Source of the DNA: Sapria himalayana
Lineage: Eukaryota; Streptophyta; Magnoliopsida; Malpighiales; Rafflesiaceae
Assembly (NCBI GenBank): GCA_029783825.1
Contig: JAREIK010018567.1
Coordinates: 78,106-142,105, forward strand
Length of the DNA: 64,000 nt
Direction of reading: 5' to 3'
Positions 12,287-27,555 of the stretch are shown piece after piece; positions within the stretch are counted from its first letter, which is position 1, and every line of letters begins with the position of its first letter. The notes beneath the pieces are model-generated. The model saw nothing but the letters and a program-made list of their open reading frames with translations, searched no databases and was not told the DNA's origin. The position numbers were made by a program, and so were the translations under genes.

Positions 12287-15200
12287 CTCATGTTTTACAC
12301 TTATATAATCAAATGACTAAGTGTTATATTTTAATTGAAATTCTTAACTTTTAGGAATGTCACACATTTATCTTTTTGTATATGTAACACAAAGTCATGA
12401 CTCAAGGGGAGAGTTATGGATTCATTATCTTTCTTGTTTAGATTATTGTAGCACTAGCAATGGTCATGATTGTATATTTTGTCTCTAGAACACAAAATCA
12501 TATCGATGAGAATATGTCATAACTTGTGTCTCTCTGTTGAACATATTTTTATGGCAAGCACTAAGAATGATCATAAATACATATTTAATCACTATAATAT
12601 TGGGTCACAGTATTGGATATGATCATAGCTTGTGCATTTTATCTTTATATTGCAAAGTCATTGCACTAAGAATGTTAGTAACTTTGGACATTCCTCAAGA
12701 GCAAAAGTCATGGCCCTAGAAATAGTTAAAGCTCGAGTACTACTCTTTATAACTTTCTATAGCTAAAATTCTTGGGATTGGAAATATCACTATGGCTTTT
12801 TCCTTTGATTTGTGACCTCAAGTGTCAATATGCAAGACTAATATTTTGAGCAATGATTAAAACCTTTAATACATTTGAATATGATACATTTACACCTTTT
12901 TGGGTATTGTGAGCTTGTATACATAACTCATTTAACATAAAAAGAAAGAAATGATACTTTTCATATCCACGAGGATATAAAAAAAGGGCTTAGACATGCC
13001 AATAAAATAAATTTTTTGAATCTTGATTGAAAGAGAGCACATACTTCTTGCCATGCTCAAACCGCCCAATGGCTAGTTTGTTCTAATTGTCTACAAGGTG
13101 GTTATTTTTTTTAGAAGTGAACTATGTTTTAATAAAATTGCTTTGAGAGTGTGCATGAGAGATATTTTAGAAGAAATTACAATAATCAATATAAATAGCA
13201 TCCTCAACAACTAGCTATAGCAGCACATTAGTGTATAATTTTGGTTTAGTCTGTTAGCGTACATGAGTCAAATTGCCTTTGATAGCCGAGTGTTTCAACA
13301 TCAAATATGATGAGACATAATAGAGATAAAGTAAAAGTTCATATTATTTTTGTTAGAGCTTTAGCAATCATTCTAAAGTTGAGAGAAAAACAAAATAAAT
13401 TATTTTAATTATTGAGTATAATTTTAATTTTTATTTTAATTATTTATCAGTTTATTTTAACAAAATATTAATTACAAAATAAATTATTAGTGAGACAGAT
13501 CTAATTTAAATTAAACCGGTATATCCTAAATAATAAAGAATAAATCTCATTTTTTTTTCATTTTAAGTTTAAATATTTAAATTTAATTATTTATTTGTTT
13601 ATTTTTATATAAATATTAATTACAAGATATATTGAGTTACACAAATATAATTTATATAAATTATTATTCATCAAAATAATATAGACAATATATAATACAT
13701 AAGAAATAAAAAATCTATTTTTATTCTATTTATTATAATTTTAAATATTCATTTTTATTATTTATTAGTTTATTTTTATAGAAATATTTATTACAAAATA
13801 AATTATTAGTATGACAAATATAATTTAAATAATTTATTTTTAATGAAATAATATATATACGCATATAAAAGAAGTAAAGATTTAAAAATTTAAAATGATT
13901 ATCTAGAAATATATTTTACTTTCATTTTGAATCAATTTGGATTTTGTAAATATTTTTTAATTAATTTCTATCTTTTTATTAATAGTTTATTTATTTAATT
14001 TTTGATCATTATTATAATATCTTTCAATAAAATTATTTATATTGAATTTATATGATATATAATTATTAATATTATTATAAATAAAATATTATATTTACAT
14101 TTAAAAAAATTTTAAATATTATTATATTTTCAAAGGTTATAACCTATGAAAATGAGAAAAAATTATAAATTTATTTTTATTATTTTATTGTTTAAATAAA
14201 ACCTATAAATCACTAAATGCCTAAAAACATAAATCGCTAAATTTTCAAATGATAAAACATCTAAATACTTAAACCATTAAACAGGTATACATTAATAATA
14301 AATCATAAATCTCATTTTAAATTTTATTCAGTATAATTTAAATTTTTATTTTAATTATTTATCAGTTTATTTTTATAGAAATATTAATTACAAAATAAAT
14401 AATTAGTGAGCCATATATAAGTAAATTTAAACTGGTATACCCAAAATAATAAATAATAAATCTCATTTTTTTCTTTATAATTTTAAATATTCATTATAAT
14501 TACAAAATAAATTACAAAATATAATTGAGCTAGAGAAAAATAATTTATATAAATTATTTTTCATCAAAAAATAATAGATAAACTTTTTAAAAGAAAAAAA
14601 TTTTTCAACACAAAAAATTATTATATAGTAAATTATTTTGCTTTGCTTTTGAATCATTTTGGGTTTTGTAATTGTATTTTATTTGATATCTATCTAATTA
14701 ATAATAGATTATTTATTTATTTTTTGATCATTATAAGAATATTTATCAATAAAATTTTTTATATTGAATTTATATGATATATAAATATAATGATTATTAT
14801 AACTAAATATTGAATTCACTTTTGAAAAAATATTAAAAATTAGTATATTTTCTAAGGTTATAAACTTAAAAAATTAGAAAAAATAATAAAAATAAATTTT
14901 TTGTTATTTCATTTTTTAAATAAAACTTATAGATCATTTAATGCTTACTTACTTAAATCAATAAGCTTATAAATCATGAAACCCCTAAATACATAAACCT
15001 TTATCAGCTATATACAACTAAATATATAATAAATATCATTTTTATTTCTATTTATTATAATTTTAAATATTCATTTTAATTATTTATAGTTTAATTTTTA
15101 AAAAATATTAATTACAAAATAAATTTTGAGTGGGACAAATATTATTTAAATAATTTATTTTAATAAAAAAAATATAAACTTATAAAACGAATGAAATTTA

Positions 15201-18200
15201 TAAAAATTAAATATTATTATTTAGTAATATATTTTGATTTGATTTTGAATCATTTTGTGTTATGTAAATATATTTAATTAATATTTATATTATTAATAAT
15301 AGTTTATTAATTTAATTTTTGATCATTATTATAATATCTATCAATAAAATTATTTATATTGAATTTATATGATATATAATTAGTAAGATTAAGATAATTA
15401 TACATTGTAATCACATTTCAAAAAATTTTAAAAATTATTTAATTTTCAATGGTTATAACCTTTTGAAAATCAGAAAAAATCAAAAATAGAATTTTAAATT
15501 TTTATTATATAAATAAAACCTATAAACCACTAAATGCCTAAAACAAAAATTGCTAAACTTCTAAATAATCAAACCATTAAACCTGTATATCATATATAAT
15601 AAATTATAAATCTCATTTTAATTTGTTTTCATTATAATTTTAAATATTCATTTTAATTATTTATTAGTTTATTTTTTATAGAAATATCAATCACAAAATA
15701 AATAATGAATGAGACAAATACAATTTTAATAATTTATTTTTAATCAAAAAAAAAATAAGCCTATATAAAGAACTAAAAATTTAAAAACAAAAAATTATTA
15801 TTTTGTAATATATTTTACTTTGATTTTGAATCATTATATATAGGTTTTGCAATTATATTTTAATTGCTATGAATCTTATTAATAATAGTTTATTAATTTA
15901 TTATTTGATCATTTTTATAATATCGAACAATAAAATTACTTAAATTCAATTAAAATGTCTTATAATTATTAAGTTATTATAACTAAATATTATATTTACA
16001 TTTGAAAAAAATTGAAAAATTATTATATGTTCAAAGGTTATAAACTTCAAATATGATAAAAATCACAAAAACAAATTTTTATTATTTTATTTTTTTAATA
16101 AAACTTATAAACCACTAAATGCCTAAATTTTTAAATCTCTTGACTCCTAAACCCAAAAATCTTCTAAATACTTAAACCATTAAACCTATATAACCTATAA
16201 AATAAATAATAAATCTCATTTTTATTTGTATTCATTATATTTTAAATATTCATTTTAATTATTTTTTAGTTTATTTTTATAGAAATAGTAATTACAAAAT
16301 TAATAATGAGTGAGACATATATAATTTAAATAAATTTTTTTTATCAAAAAAAATAAGCTTATAAAAATAAACAAAATTTCAAAAATTTAAAATTTTATTT
16401 AGTAATATAATTTACTTTGATTTTCAATTATTTTGGTTTCTGCAAATATATTTTAATTAATATCTATCTTATTAATAATAGTTTATTATTTTATTTTTTG
16501 ATCATTATAATAATATATATTAATAAATTATTTTATACTGAATTTACCACAAATATAATTTTTACGATTATTATAACTAAGTATTGTATTCATATTTTAT
16601 AATAATTAAAAAATTATTATATTTTTAAAGGTCATAACCTTTGAAAATCACGAAAATTCATAAAAATAAATTTTTTGTTATTTCATTGATTAAATAAAAC
16701 CTATAAACACGAAAATGTGGAAACATATAAATCAATAAACTCATTAACCCCAAAACCACAAAAACATAAACAATTAAATAGTTATACCCTAAATAATAAA
16801 TCATAAATCTCATTTTTATTAGTATTCATTATAATTTTAAATATACATTTTAATTATTTATTAGTTTATTTTTATAGAAATATAAATTAAAAAATAAATT
16901 ATTAGTGTGAAAATAAAATTTAAATATTTTATTTTCCATCAAAAAATATATAGGCTTATAAATGGATACAAAAATTTAAAAATTTAAAATTAATATTTCG
17001 TAAAATATTTAACTTTGATTTTGAATCATTTTAGGTTTTGAAACTATATTTTAAAAAATATTTATCTTATTAATAATTGTTTATTACTATTTTATGATCA
17101 TTATTATAATATATATCAATAAAATAGTTTATATTGAATTTATATGATATATAATGATTATGATTATTATAACTTCATATTATATTCGCTTGTTAAAAAA
17201 ATTTAAAAATTATTTTCAAAGGTTATAACCTTCAATAATGAGAAAAAATAACAAAATTAAATTTTTTTTTATTTTATTTTTTATATAAAACCTATAAACC
17301 ACTAAATGACTAAATTCTAAAATGACTAAACTCCTAAACCCCGAACCCCATAAATACTTAAAATATTAAATTAGAATAGTCCAAATAATAAATCATAAAT
17401 CTATTTTTTATTAGTATTCATTATAATTTTAAATATTCATTTTAATTATTAATCTGTTTATTTTAATAGAAATATTAATTACAAAATAAATTATTAGTGT
17501 GACATATATAGTTTACATAATTTATTTATCATTAAAAAATGATGATAAAAAAATACAAATTTTAAAAAATAAATAATTATTATTTTGTAATATATCTTAT
17601 TTTGATTTTTAATCATTTTAGATTTTACAATTATATTTTAATTTATATCAATCTTATAAATACTAGTTTATTAATTTATTTATTGATCATTATTATAATA
17701 TCTATCAATAAAATTATTTATATTGAGTTTACATTATATATTATTATTAAGATTATTATAACTAAATATTATATTCACATTTAAAAAAATTAAAAATTAT
17801 TATATTTTCAAAGGTTATAACCTTCAATAATTAAAAAAAAAATCAAAAAATTTAATTTTTTGTTTTTCTATTCTTAAAATAAAAACTATAAATCAATAAA
17901 GGTCTAAACAATTAAATAACTAAACTTCTAAACCATAAAGCACCTTAATACTTAAACCATTAAACCGGTATATCCTAAAAAATAAATAATAAATCTCAAT
18001 TTTATTTGTATTCGTTATAATTTTAAATATTCATTTTAATTATTTATTAGTTTATTATTATAGAATTATAAATTACAAAATAAATTATGAGTGAGACAGA
18101 TATAATTTAAATAATTTATTTTTAATAACAAAAATATAAACATATAAAAAAAGCAAACATTAAAAATAATTATTATTTAGTAATATATTTTACTTTGATT

Positions 18201-20848
18201 TGAATAAATTTAGATTTTGCAAATACTTTTTAAATAATATCTATTTTATTAATAATAGTTTATTAATTTATTTTTTGATCATTATTATAATATCTAGTAA
18301 TGTAATTATTATTATTGAATTTAAATGACTTATATTTATGAAGATTATTATAAATAAATATTATATTTAGATTTTAAAAAAATTTAAAAATTATTATATT
18401 TTCAAAGGATATAACCTTCAAAAATTAGAAAAAATAAAATAAATAAATTTTTTGCTATATCATTGTTTAAATAAAACTTATAAACCACTAAATCTCTAAA
18501 CTCCTTAACACAAAAGCACCTAAATACTTAAACCATTAAACTCATAAACTTTAATTATAAGTTAAATAATTTATTAAAATATTAATTACAAAATAAATTA
18601 TGAGTGATACAAATTTAATTTAAATAATTTATTTTTCATCAAAAAAAAAATATAAGTTTATAAAAAGAAGCAAAAACTAAAAAAAAAATTATTATGTATT
18701 AATAAATTTTACTTTGATTTTAAATAATTTTAGGTTTTGCGATTATATTTTTATTTATATCTATCATATTAATAATAGCATATTAATTTATTTTTTGATA
18801 ATTGATTTAATATCTATCAATAAAATTCTTTATATTTTGTTTAGATTATATATAATTATAATGATTATTATTACAAAATATTGTATTTACATTTTTTAAA
18901 AATTTTAAAAATATTATATTTTCATAGGTTATAACCTTTGAAATTGTGAGAAAATATCAAAAATAATTTTTTGTTTTTTCATTATTTAAATAAATCCTAT
19001 AAACCACTAAATGCCTAAACACTTAAATTAATAACTCCTAAATCTTTAAAACTTAATAAAGATAATCCTTTTAAAATGGTATACCATAAATAATAAATAA
19101 TAAATCTCAATATTATTTTTTTCATTATAATTTAAAATATTCATTTTAATTATTTATTCGTTTATTTTTATTAAATATTAATAACAATATAAATTATAAG
19201 TTAGATAAATATAATTTATATAAATTATTTTTCATCAAAAAATATTGATAAACTTATAAAAAGAAGAAAAAATTTCAAAACAAAAATTTATTATATAGTA
19301 ATATATTTTGCTTTCCTTCTGAATCATTTTAGGTTTTGTAATTATATTTTAATTGATATCTATCTCATTAATAAAATATTTTTAATTTATTTTTTGATCA
19401 TTATTAAAATATTTATCAAAAAAATTATTTATATTGAATTTATTTGAAATATAAATTTAATGATTATTATAACTAAAAATTGAATTCACTTTTGAAAAAA
19501 ATTTAAAAATTATTATATTTTCAAAGGTTGTAACATTTGAAAATATCAAAAAATAATAAAAATAAATTTGTAGTTTATTTATTTTTTAAATAAAACCAAT
19601 AACTAAATGCATACACAGTTAAATTAGTAAACTCCTAAACCTCGTAATGCCTAAATACATAAACCTTTAAACCGCTATATATTACTTAATAATTAAAATA
19701 TCTAATTTTCATTTTTATTTATTATAATTTTAAATATTAATTTTAATTTTTTATTAGTTTATTTTTATAGAAATATTTATTACAAAATAAAGTATGAGTG
19801 CGAGAAATATAATTTAAATAATTTATTTTTAATCAATAAAAGTATTTACCCTTATAAAATAAGTAAAAATTTAAAAATTAAAAATTATTATTAAGTAAAA
19901 TACTTTACTTTAATTTTGAATCAATTTGGGTTTTGTAAATATTCTTTAATTAATATCTATCTTATTATTAATAGTTTATTAATTTAATTTTTGATCATTA
20001 TTATAATATCTATCAATAAAATTGTTTATATTGAATTTATATGATATATTTAATATTATTATAACTAAATATTATATTCACATTTCAAAAAATGTTAAAT
20101 ATTATTATATTTTCAACCATTATGACCTATGAAAATGAGAAAAGAATTACAAATTTTTTATTATTATTTTATTGTTTAAATAAAACCTATAAACCGCTAA
20201 ATGCCTATAAACATAAATCGTTAAACTCTTAAATGACAAAACCTCTAAATACTTAAAAAATTAAACTGGTATACATTAATAATAATTCATAAATTTTATT
20301 TTAATTTTTATTCAGTTTGATTTTAAATTTTTATTTTAATTATTTATCAGATTATTTTTAAAGAAATATTAATTTCAAAATAAATTATTAGTTAGAAAGA
20401 TCTAATTTAAATTAAACCGGAATACCCTAAATAATAAATAATAAAACTTATTTTTTTTAATTATAATTTTAAATATTCATTTTAATTTTTTATTTGTATA
20501 TTTTTATATAAATTATAATTACAAAATAAATTATGAGTTAAACAAATATAATTTATATAAATTATTTTTCATCAAAAAAAAATATAGATAAATTTTTAAA
20601 AACAAATTTCAAAACAAAAAATCATTATATAATAATATATTTTGCTTACCTTCTGAATCATTTTAATATAAGTAATTATATTTTAAATGATATATATTTT
20701 ATTAATAATAGAATATTAATTTATTTTTTGATCATTATTAGAATATTTATCAATAAAAATATTTATATTGAATTTATATGATATATAAATATAATGATTA
20801 TTATGACTAAATATTATATTCACTTTTGAAAAAAAATTTTAAATTATT

Positions 20849-20880
20849 ATATTTTCAAAGGTTATAACCTTTGAAAATAT
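20849..20880. repeat. Perfect 32-bp palindrome in a satellite monomer
   Basis: The sequence is the same perfect ATATTTTCAAAGGTTA half-site plus reverse complement as at 8973-9004, in another monomer 11.9 kb away. Confidence 0.93.
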
Positions 20881-23312
20881 GAAAAAAATAAAAAAAAATA
20901 TTTTTTTATTATTTCATTGTTTAAATAAAACCTATACACCACTAAATGCCTAAACACTTAAATCACTAAACTACAAAATCCTGATACTTCTATATAGATA
21001 ATCCTTTAAACCGGTATACACAAAATAATAATTAATAAATCTCATTTTTATTTGTTTTCATTATAATTTAAAAAAATTATTTTGATTTTTAGTTTTTTAT
21101 TTGTATATCTGTATTAATTATAAAATAAATAATGAGTTAAAAATATAATTTATAAAAATTATTTTTCATCAAAGAATAGATAAGCTTATAAAAAGAATAA
21201 AAATTTAAAAACAAATAATTATTATTTAGTAATATATTTTTCTTTGCTTTTGAATCATTTTAGGTTTTGATATTATATTTTAAGTAATATCAATGTTATT
21301 TATAATAGATTTTTACTTATTTTTTGATAATTATTAGAATATCTATCAATAATAATTGTTTATATTTTTGATAATTATTATGATTATTATAAATAAATAT
21401 TGTATTCCCTTTTGAAATAAATTTAAAAATTATTATATTTTCAAAAGTTATAACCTTAAAAAATGAGAAAAAATAATAAAAATATATTTTTTGTTATTTT
21501 ATGTTTTAAATAAAACCTATAGATCATTAAATGATTACTTACTTAAATCAGTAAGCTCATAAACCCCGAAACCTCTAAATACATAAACCTTTTAATAGCT
21601 AAATTTTACATATTAAATAATAAATCTAATTTATATTTCTATTTATTATAATTTTAAATATTCATTTTAATTATTTATAGTTTAAATTTTTAGAAAAATT
21701 AATTCAAAATAAATTTCGAATGAGACACATAATATTTAGCTAATTTATATTTAATCAAAAAAAATATAAGCTTAAAAAAAGAAGGACAAATTAAAAATTA
21801 AATATTATTATTTAGTAATATATTTTGATTTGATTTTGAATCATTTTGTGTTTTGTAAATATATTTTAATTAATATTTAGATTTTTAATAATAGTTAGTT
21901 AATTTAATTTTTGACCATTATTATAATTTCTATCATTAAAATTGTTTATATTTAATTTATATGATATATAATTTGTAAGATTAATATAATTATACATGGT
22001 ATTCACATTTAAAAAAATTTTAAAAATTATTTTCTCTCTCAAAGGTTATAAACTTTGAAAATCAGAAAAAATCAAAAAAAAAATTTTTATTTTTATTATA
22101 TAAATAAAACCTATAAACCACGAAATGCCTAAAAACATAAATTGCTAAACTTCTAAACGACAAAACCCCTAAATAATTTAACCATTAAACTGGTATACTA
22201 TATATAATAAATAATAAATCTCATTTTTATTTAGTATTCATTATAATTTTAAACATACATCTTAATTATTTATTAATTTATTTTTATAGAAATATAAATT
22301 AAAAAATAAATTATTAGTGAGACAAATATAATTTAAAAAAATTTATTTTTCATCAAAAACTATATAAGCATATAAATGGATACAAAAATTTAAAAATTTA
22401 AAATTAATATTTAGTAACATATTTCACTTTGATTAAGAATAATTTCAGGTTTTGAAAATATATTTTAAACAATATTTATCTTATTAATAATTGTTAATTA
22501 TTTTTTTATGATCATTATTATAATATATACCAATAATATAATTTATATTGAATTTATATGATATATTATTAATATGATTATTAACTTCTTATTGTATTCA
22601 CTTTTCAAAAAAAAATTAAAAATTATTATATTTCCAAAGGTTATAATATTCAAAAATGAGAAAAAATAACAAAAATACTTTTTTTTTATTTTATTTTTTA
22701 TATAAAAACTATAAACCACTAAATGACTAAATACTAAAATGACTAAACTCTTAATCCCCGAAGCTCATAAATACTCAAAACATTAAATTAGTATAGTCTA
22801 AAGAATAAATCATAATTTTCATTTTTATTAGTATTATTATAATTTTAAATATTCATTTTACTTATTTATCAGTTTTTTTATAGAAATATTAATTACGAAA
22901 TAAATTATTAGTGCGACAGATAAAATTTAAATAATTTATTTTTTCATCTAAAAAAAATATATGCTTATAAAAAAAGCAAAATTTTAAAAATAAAAAATTA
23001 ATTTTTATTAATATATCTTATTTTGATTTTGAATCATTTTAGATTTTATAATTATATATTAATTTATATCATTCTTATTAATACTTGTTTATTAATTAAT
23101 TTATTGATAATTATTATAATATTTATTAATACAATTATATATATTTAGTTTACATTATAAAAAAATTATTAAGATTATTATAACTAAATATTATATTCAC
23201 ATTTAAAAAAAATTAAAAATTATTATATTTTCAAAGGGTATAACCGTCAAAATTTAAAAATATTAAAAAATTAAATTTTTTGTTCTTTCATTCATTAAAT
23301 AAAAACTATAAA

Positions 23313-23392
23313 TCACTAAAGGTCTAAACACTTAATTCACTAAACTCCTAAACCACAAAACACCTAAATACTTAAACCATTAAACCGGTATA
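23313..23392 (+). repeat. Example of the phased NNNNTAAA octamer block
   Basis: Ten consecutive 8-bp units can be laid out with no slippage. Seven of the first nine end in TAAA, one ends in TAAT and one in AAAA, and the last is CCGGTATA. Equivalent blocks occur once per monomer throughout the window and read TTTANNNN in the inverted regions. Confidence 0.85.
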
Positions 23393-26300
23393 TCCTGAAT
23401 AATAAATAATAAATCCCAATTTTATTTGTATTCATTTTAATTTTAAATATTCATTTTAATTATTTAGTAGTTTAGTATTATAGAATTATAAATTACAAAA
23501 TAAATTATGATTAAGAAAAATAGAAATTAAATAATTTATTTTTAAAAACAAAAATATAAATTTATAAAAAAAGCCAAACATTAAAAAAAGTATTATATAG
23601 TAATATATTTTACTTTGATTTTTAATAAATTTAGATTTTGCAAATATATTTTAAATAATATCTATCTTATTAATAATAGTTTATTAAATTATTTTTGATC
23701 ATTATTATAATATCTAGCAAAGTAATTATTTATATTGAATTTAAATGGCTTATAATTATTAAGATTTTTATAACTTAATATTATATTTACATTTGAAAAT
23801 AATTTAAAAATTATTATATTTTCAAATGTTATAACCTTTGAAAATGTGAAAAAATATCAAAAATAATTTTTTTGTTATTTCATTGTTTAAATAAAACCTA
23901 TAAACCACTAATGCTTAAAAAAGAAATCGCTAAATTTCTAAACGACAATGCCTTTTAATACTTAAACCATTAAACTGGTATACATTAATAATAATTCATA
24001 AATCTCTTTTTAATTTTTATTCAGTATAATTTTAAATTTTTATTTTAATTATTTATAAGTTTATTTTTATAGATATATTAATTACAAAATACATTATTAG
24101 TGAGAAAGATCTAATTTAAATTAGACTAGTATACCCAAATAATAAAGATTAAATCTCAATATTATTTTTTTCATTATAATTGTAAATATTCAATTTAATT
24201 ATTAATTTGTTTATTTTTATATAAATATTAATTAAAAAATAAATTATGAGTTTGACAAAAATAATTTATATAAATTAATTTTCATCAAAAAAATATTAAT
24301 AACTTATTAAAAGAAAAAAAAATTTCAAAACAACAAATTATTATATAGTAATATATTTTGATTTCTTCTGAATAATTTTAGATTTTTTTATTATATTTTA
24401 TTCGATATCTATCTTATTAATAATAGATTATTAATTTATTTTTTGATCATTATTAGAATATTTATAAATAAAATTATTTATATTGAATTTATATGATATA
24501 TAAATATAATGATTATGATAACTAAATATTGAACTCACTTTTGAAAAAAATTTACAAATTATTTTATTTTCAAAGGTTATAACCATTGAAAATATCAAAA
24601 AATAATAAAAATAAATTTTTGTTATTTTATTTTTTAAATAAAACCTATAAACCACTAAATGCATACACAGTAAAATCAGTAAACTCTTAAGGCCCATAAT
24701 GCCTAAATACATAAACCATTAAAACTCTATATGCTACTTAATAATTAAGAAATCTAATTTTTATTTCAATTTATTATTATTTTAAATATTCATTTTAATT
24801 ATTTATAAGTTTATTTTTATAGAAATATTTATTACAAAATAAATTATGAGTGCGACAAATATAATTTAAATAATTTATTTTTAATCAAAAAAATATATAC
24901 ACTTATAAAAGAAGTAAAAATTTAAAAATTAAAAATTATTATCCAGTAATATTTTTACTTTAATTTTGAATCAATTTGGGTTTTATAAATATTTTTTAAT
25001 TAATATCAATCTTATTATTAATAGTTTATTAATTTAATTTTTGATCATTATTATAATATCTATCAATAAAATTGTTTATATTGAATTTATATGATATATA
25101 ATTATTAAAATTATTATTACTAAATATTGTATTCACATTTCAAAAAATTTTAAATATTATTATTTTTTCAAAGGTTATAACCTATGAAAATGTGAAAAAA
25201 TTACAATTTTTTTTGTTATTTTATTGTTTTAATAAAACCTATAAACCACAAAATGCCGAAAAACATAAATCGCTAAACTCCTAAATGACAAAACTACTTA
25301 AACTATTAAATTGGTATACATTAATAATAAATCATAAATCTCATTTTAATTTTTATTAAATATAATTTTAAATTTTTATTTTAATTATTTATCAGTTTAT
25401 TTTTATAGAAATATTAATTACAAAATAAATTATTTGTGAGACAGATCTATTTTAAATAATTTATTTTTTATCAAAAAAATATATATGCTTATAAAAAGAG
25501 GCAAAATTTTAAAAACAAAAATTTATTATTTTGCAATATATTTTATTTTGATTTTGAATCATTTTAGTTTTTGCAATTATATTTTAATTTATATCTTTCT
25601 TTTTAATAATAGTTTATTAATTTTTTATTGATCATTATTATAATATCTATTAATAAAATTATTTAAATTGAGTTTACATTATATATAATTATTAAAAAAT
25701 TATAACTAAATATTATATTAACATTTAAATAAAATTAAAAATTATTAAATTTTCAAAGGTTATAACCTTCAAAAATTAAAAAAAAATCAAAAAATTTAAT
25801 TTTTTATTTTTTTATTTTTAAATAAAAACTATAAATCACTAAAGTCTTAAACACTTAAATCACTAAACCCCAAAACACCTAAATACTTAAACCATTAAAC
25901 TAGTATATCCCGAATAATAAATAATAAATCTCAATTTTATTTGTATTCATTAAAATTTTAAATATTCATTTTAATTATTTATTAGTTTATTTTTATATAA
26001 TTATAAATTAAAAATAAATCATGTGGATGACAAATATAATTTAAATAATTTACTTTTAATAACAAAAAATATAAACTTATAAAAAGAAGCAAAACATCAA
26101 AAATATTATTATTTTGTATTATATTTTAGTTTGATTTTGAATAAATTTATGTTTACAAATATATTTTAAAAAATATCTATCTTATTAATAATAGATTATT
26201 AATTTATTTTTTGATCATTAATATAATATCTATCAATATAATTGTTTATATTGAATTAACATGATATATAATAATTAAGATTATCATAACTAAATATAGA

Positions 26301-27555
26301 TTTCATATATAATAAAATTAAAAAATTATTATATTTTCAAAGGTTATAACCTTCAAAAATGAGAAAAAATAACAAAAATAAATTTTTTGTTATATCATTG
26401 TTTAAATAAAACTTATAAACCATAAAATGCCTAAATACATAAATTTCTAAACTTTTAAAACTCGAAGCCCCTAAATACCTAATCCTTTAAACTCGTAAAC
26501 CTTTAATATAATTTAAATAATTTATAGAAATAATAATTACAAAATATATTATGAGTGACAAATATAATTTAAATAATATATTTTTCATCAAAAAAATATA
26601 TAAGCTTTTAAAATGATGCAAAAACTAAAAAAAATTCTTATTTAGTAATAAAATTTACTTTGATTTTGAATCATTTTAGGTTTTTAATTATATTTTAATT
26701 TATATCTATCATATTATTAATAGTTTATTAATTTATTTTTTGATAATTGATATAATATTTATCAATAAAATTGTTTATATTTATTTTATATTATATATAG
26801 TTATAATAATTATTATTACTAAATATTGTATTCACATTTTTTAAAAATTTTAAAATTATTATATTTTCAAATGTTGACTTTTGAAAATTTGAAAAAATAT
26901 CAAAAATAAATTTTTTGTTATTTCATTGTTTAAATAAAAGTTACAAACCATTAAATGCCTAAATACTTAAATCAATAACTTCTAAATCTCGAAAACCCTA
27001 AATAGATAAATTTTATTAAATAGGTATATCCTAAATAATAAATAATAAATCTCATTTTTATTTTTTTGATTATAATTTTAAATATTCATTTTAATTATTT
27101 ATTTGTTTATTTTTATATAAATATTAATTACAAAATAAATTATAAGTTATACAAATATAAGTTATATAAATTATTTTTGCAACAAAAAAATATAGATAAA
27201 CTTATTAAAAGAAGAAAAAAATTAAAAACCAAAAATTATTATATAGTAATATATTTTACTTTGTTTTTGAATCATTTTAGGTTTTGTAATTATATTTTAA
27301 TTGATATCTAACTTATTAATAATAGATTATTAATTTATTTTTTGATCATTATTAGAATATTATCAATAAATATATTTATATTTAATTTATATGATATATA
27401 AATTTAATAATTATTATAAGTAAATATTGTATTAACTTTTGAAAAAGTTTTAAAATTATTATATTTTCAAAGATTATAAGCTTTGAACATATGAAAAAAC
27501 AAAAAAAAATTATTATTTCATTATTTAAATAAAACCTATAAATCACTAAATGCCT

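Larger units (their letters stand above)
10921..13392 (+). other. 2.4-kb non-satellite segment, left-arm copy
   Basis: Base composition shifts sharply from about 85% AT satellite to mixed sequence with GC-containing stretches such as GTGGGGCCCACTAATG (about 11,471) and CTCCCGGGAGCAGAGG (about 11,517). The whole segment recurs inverted at 32,575-34,938. Open frames here (for example 11,617-11,892 on the - strand) are only partly kept in the other copy and match no family I recognise, so I do not call a gene. It contains an A-rich tract preceded by an AATAAA-like signal, and a telomere-like 7-bp tract. No terminal inverted repeats or target duplication are visible. Compared with neighbouring monomers, about 60-100 bp of satellite is missing at the insertion point. 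It could be a non-autonomous or decayed transposon, or captured unique DNA. Confidence 0.8.
6187..17945 (+). repeat. Left arm of a large inverted duplication
   Basis: Reading rightwards from 6187 gives the same ordered series of landmarks as reading leftwards from 46,240. They are the GATAATCC start, the solo LTR with ATAAT target duplication, the atypical octamer text of individual monomers, the 2.4-kb non-satellite segment, then monomers with diagnostic wording (CTAAATTTTCAAA near 14,250 and 31,290; AATGTGGAAACATATAAATC near 16,710 and 28,770). The arm is about 11.8 kb against 18.7 kb for its partner. Most of the difference is the Copia element found only in the right arm. The rest is about one monomer lost at each of two places here, near 10,310 and 13,690. 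Confidence 0.85.

Noticed and set aside
24431..24712. Reverse-strand frames containing VVYRFYLKNKITK in several monomers (also near 2994, 6462, 58833)
   Set aside because: This is the octamer block and palindrome translated on the other strand. It is broken in most monomers and is best explained by monomer homology.
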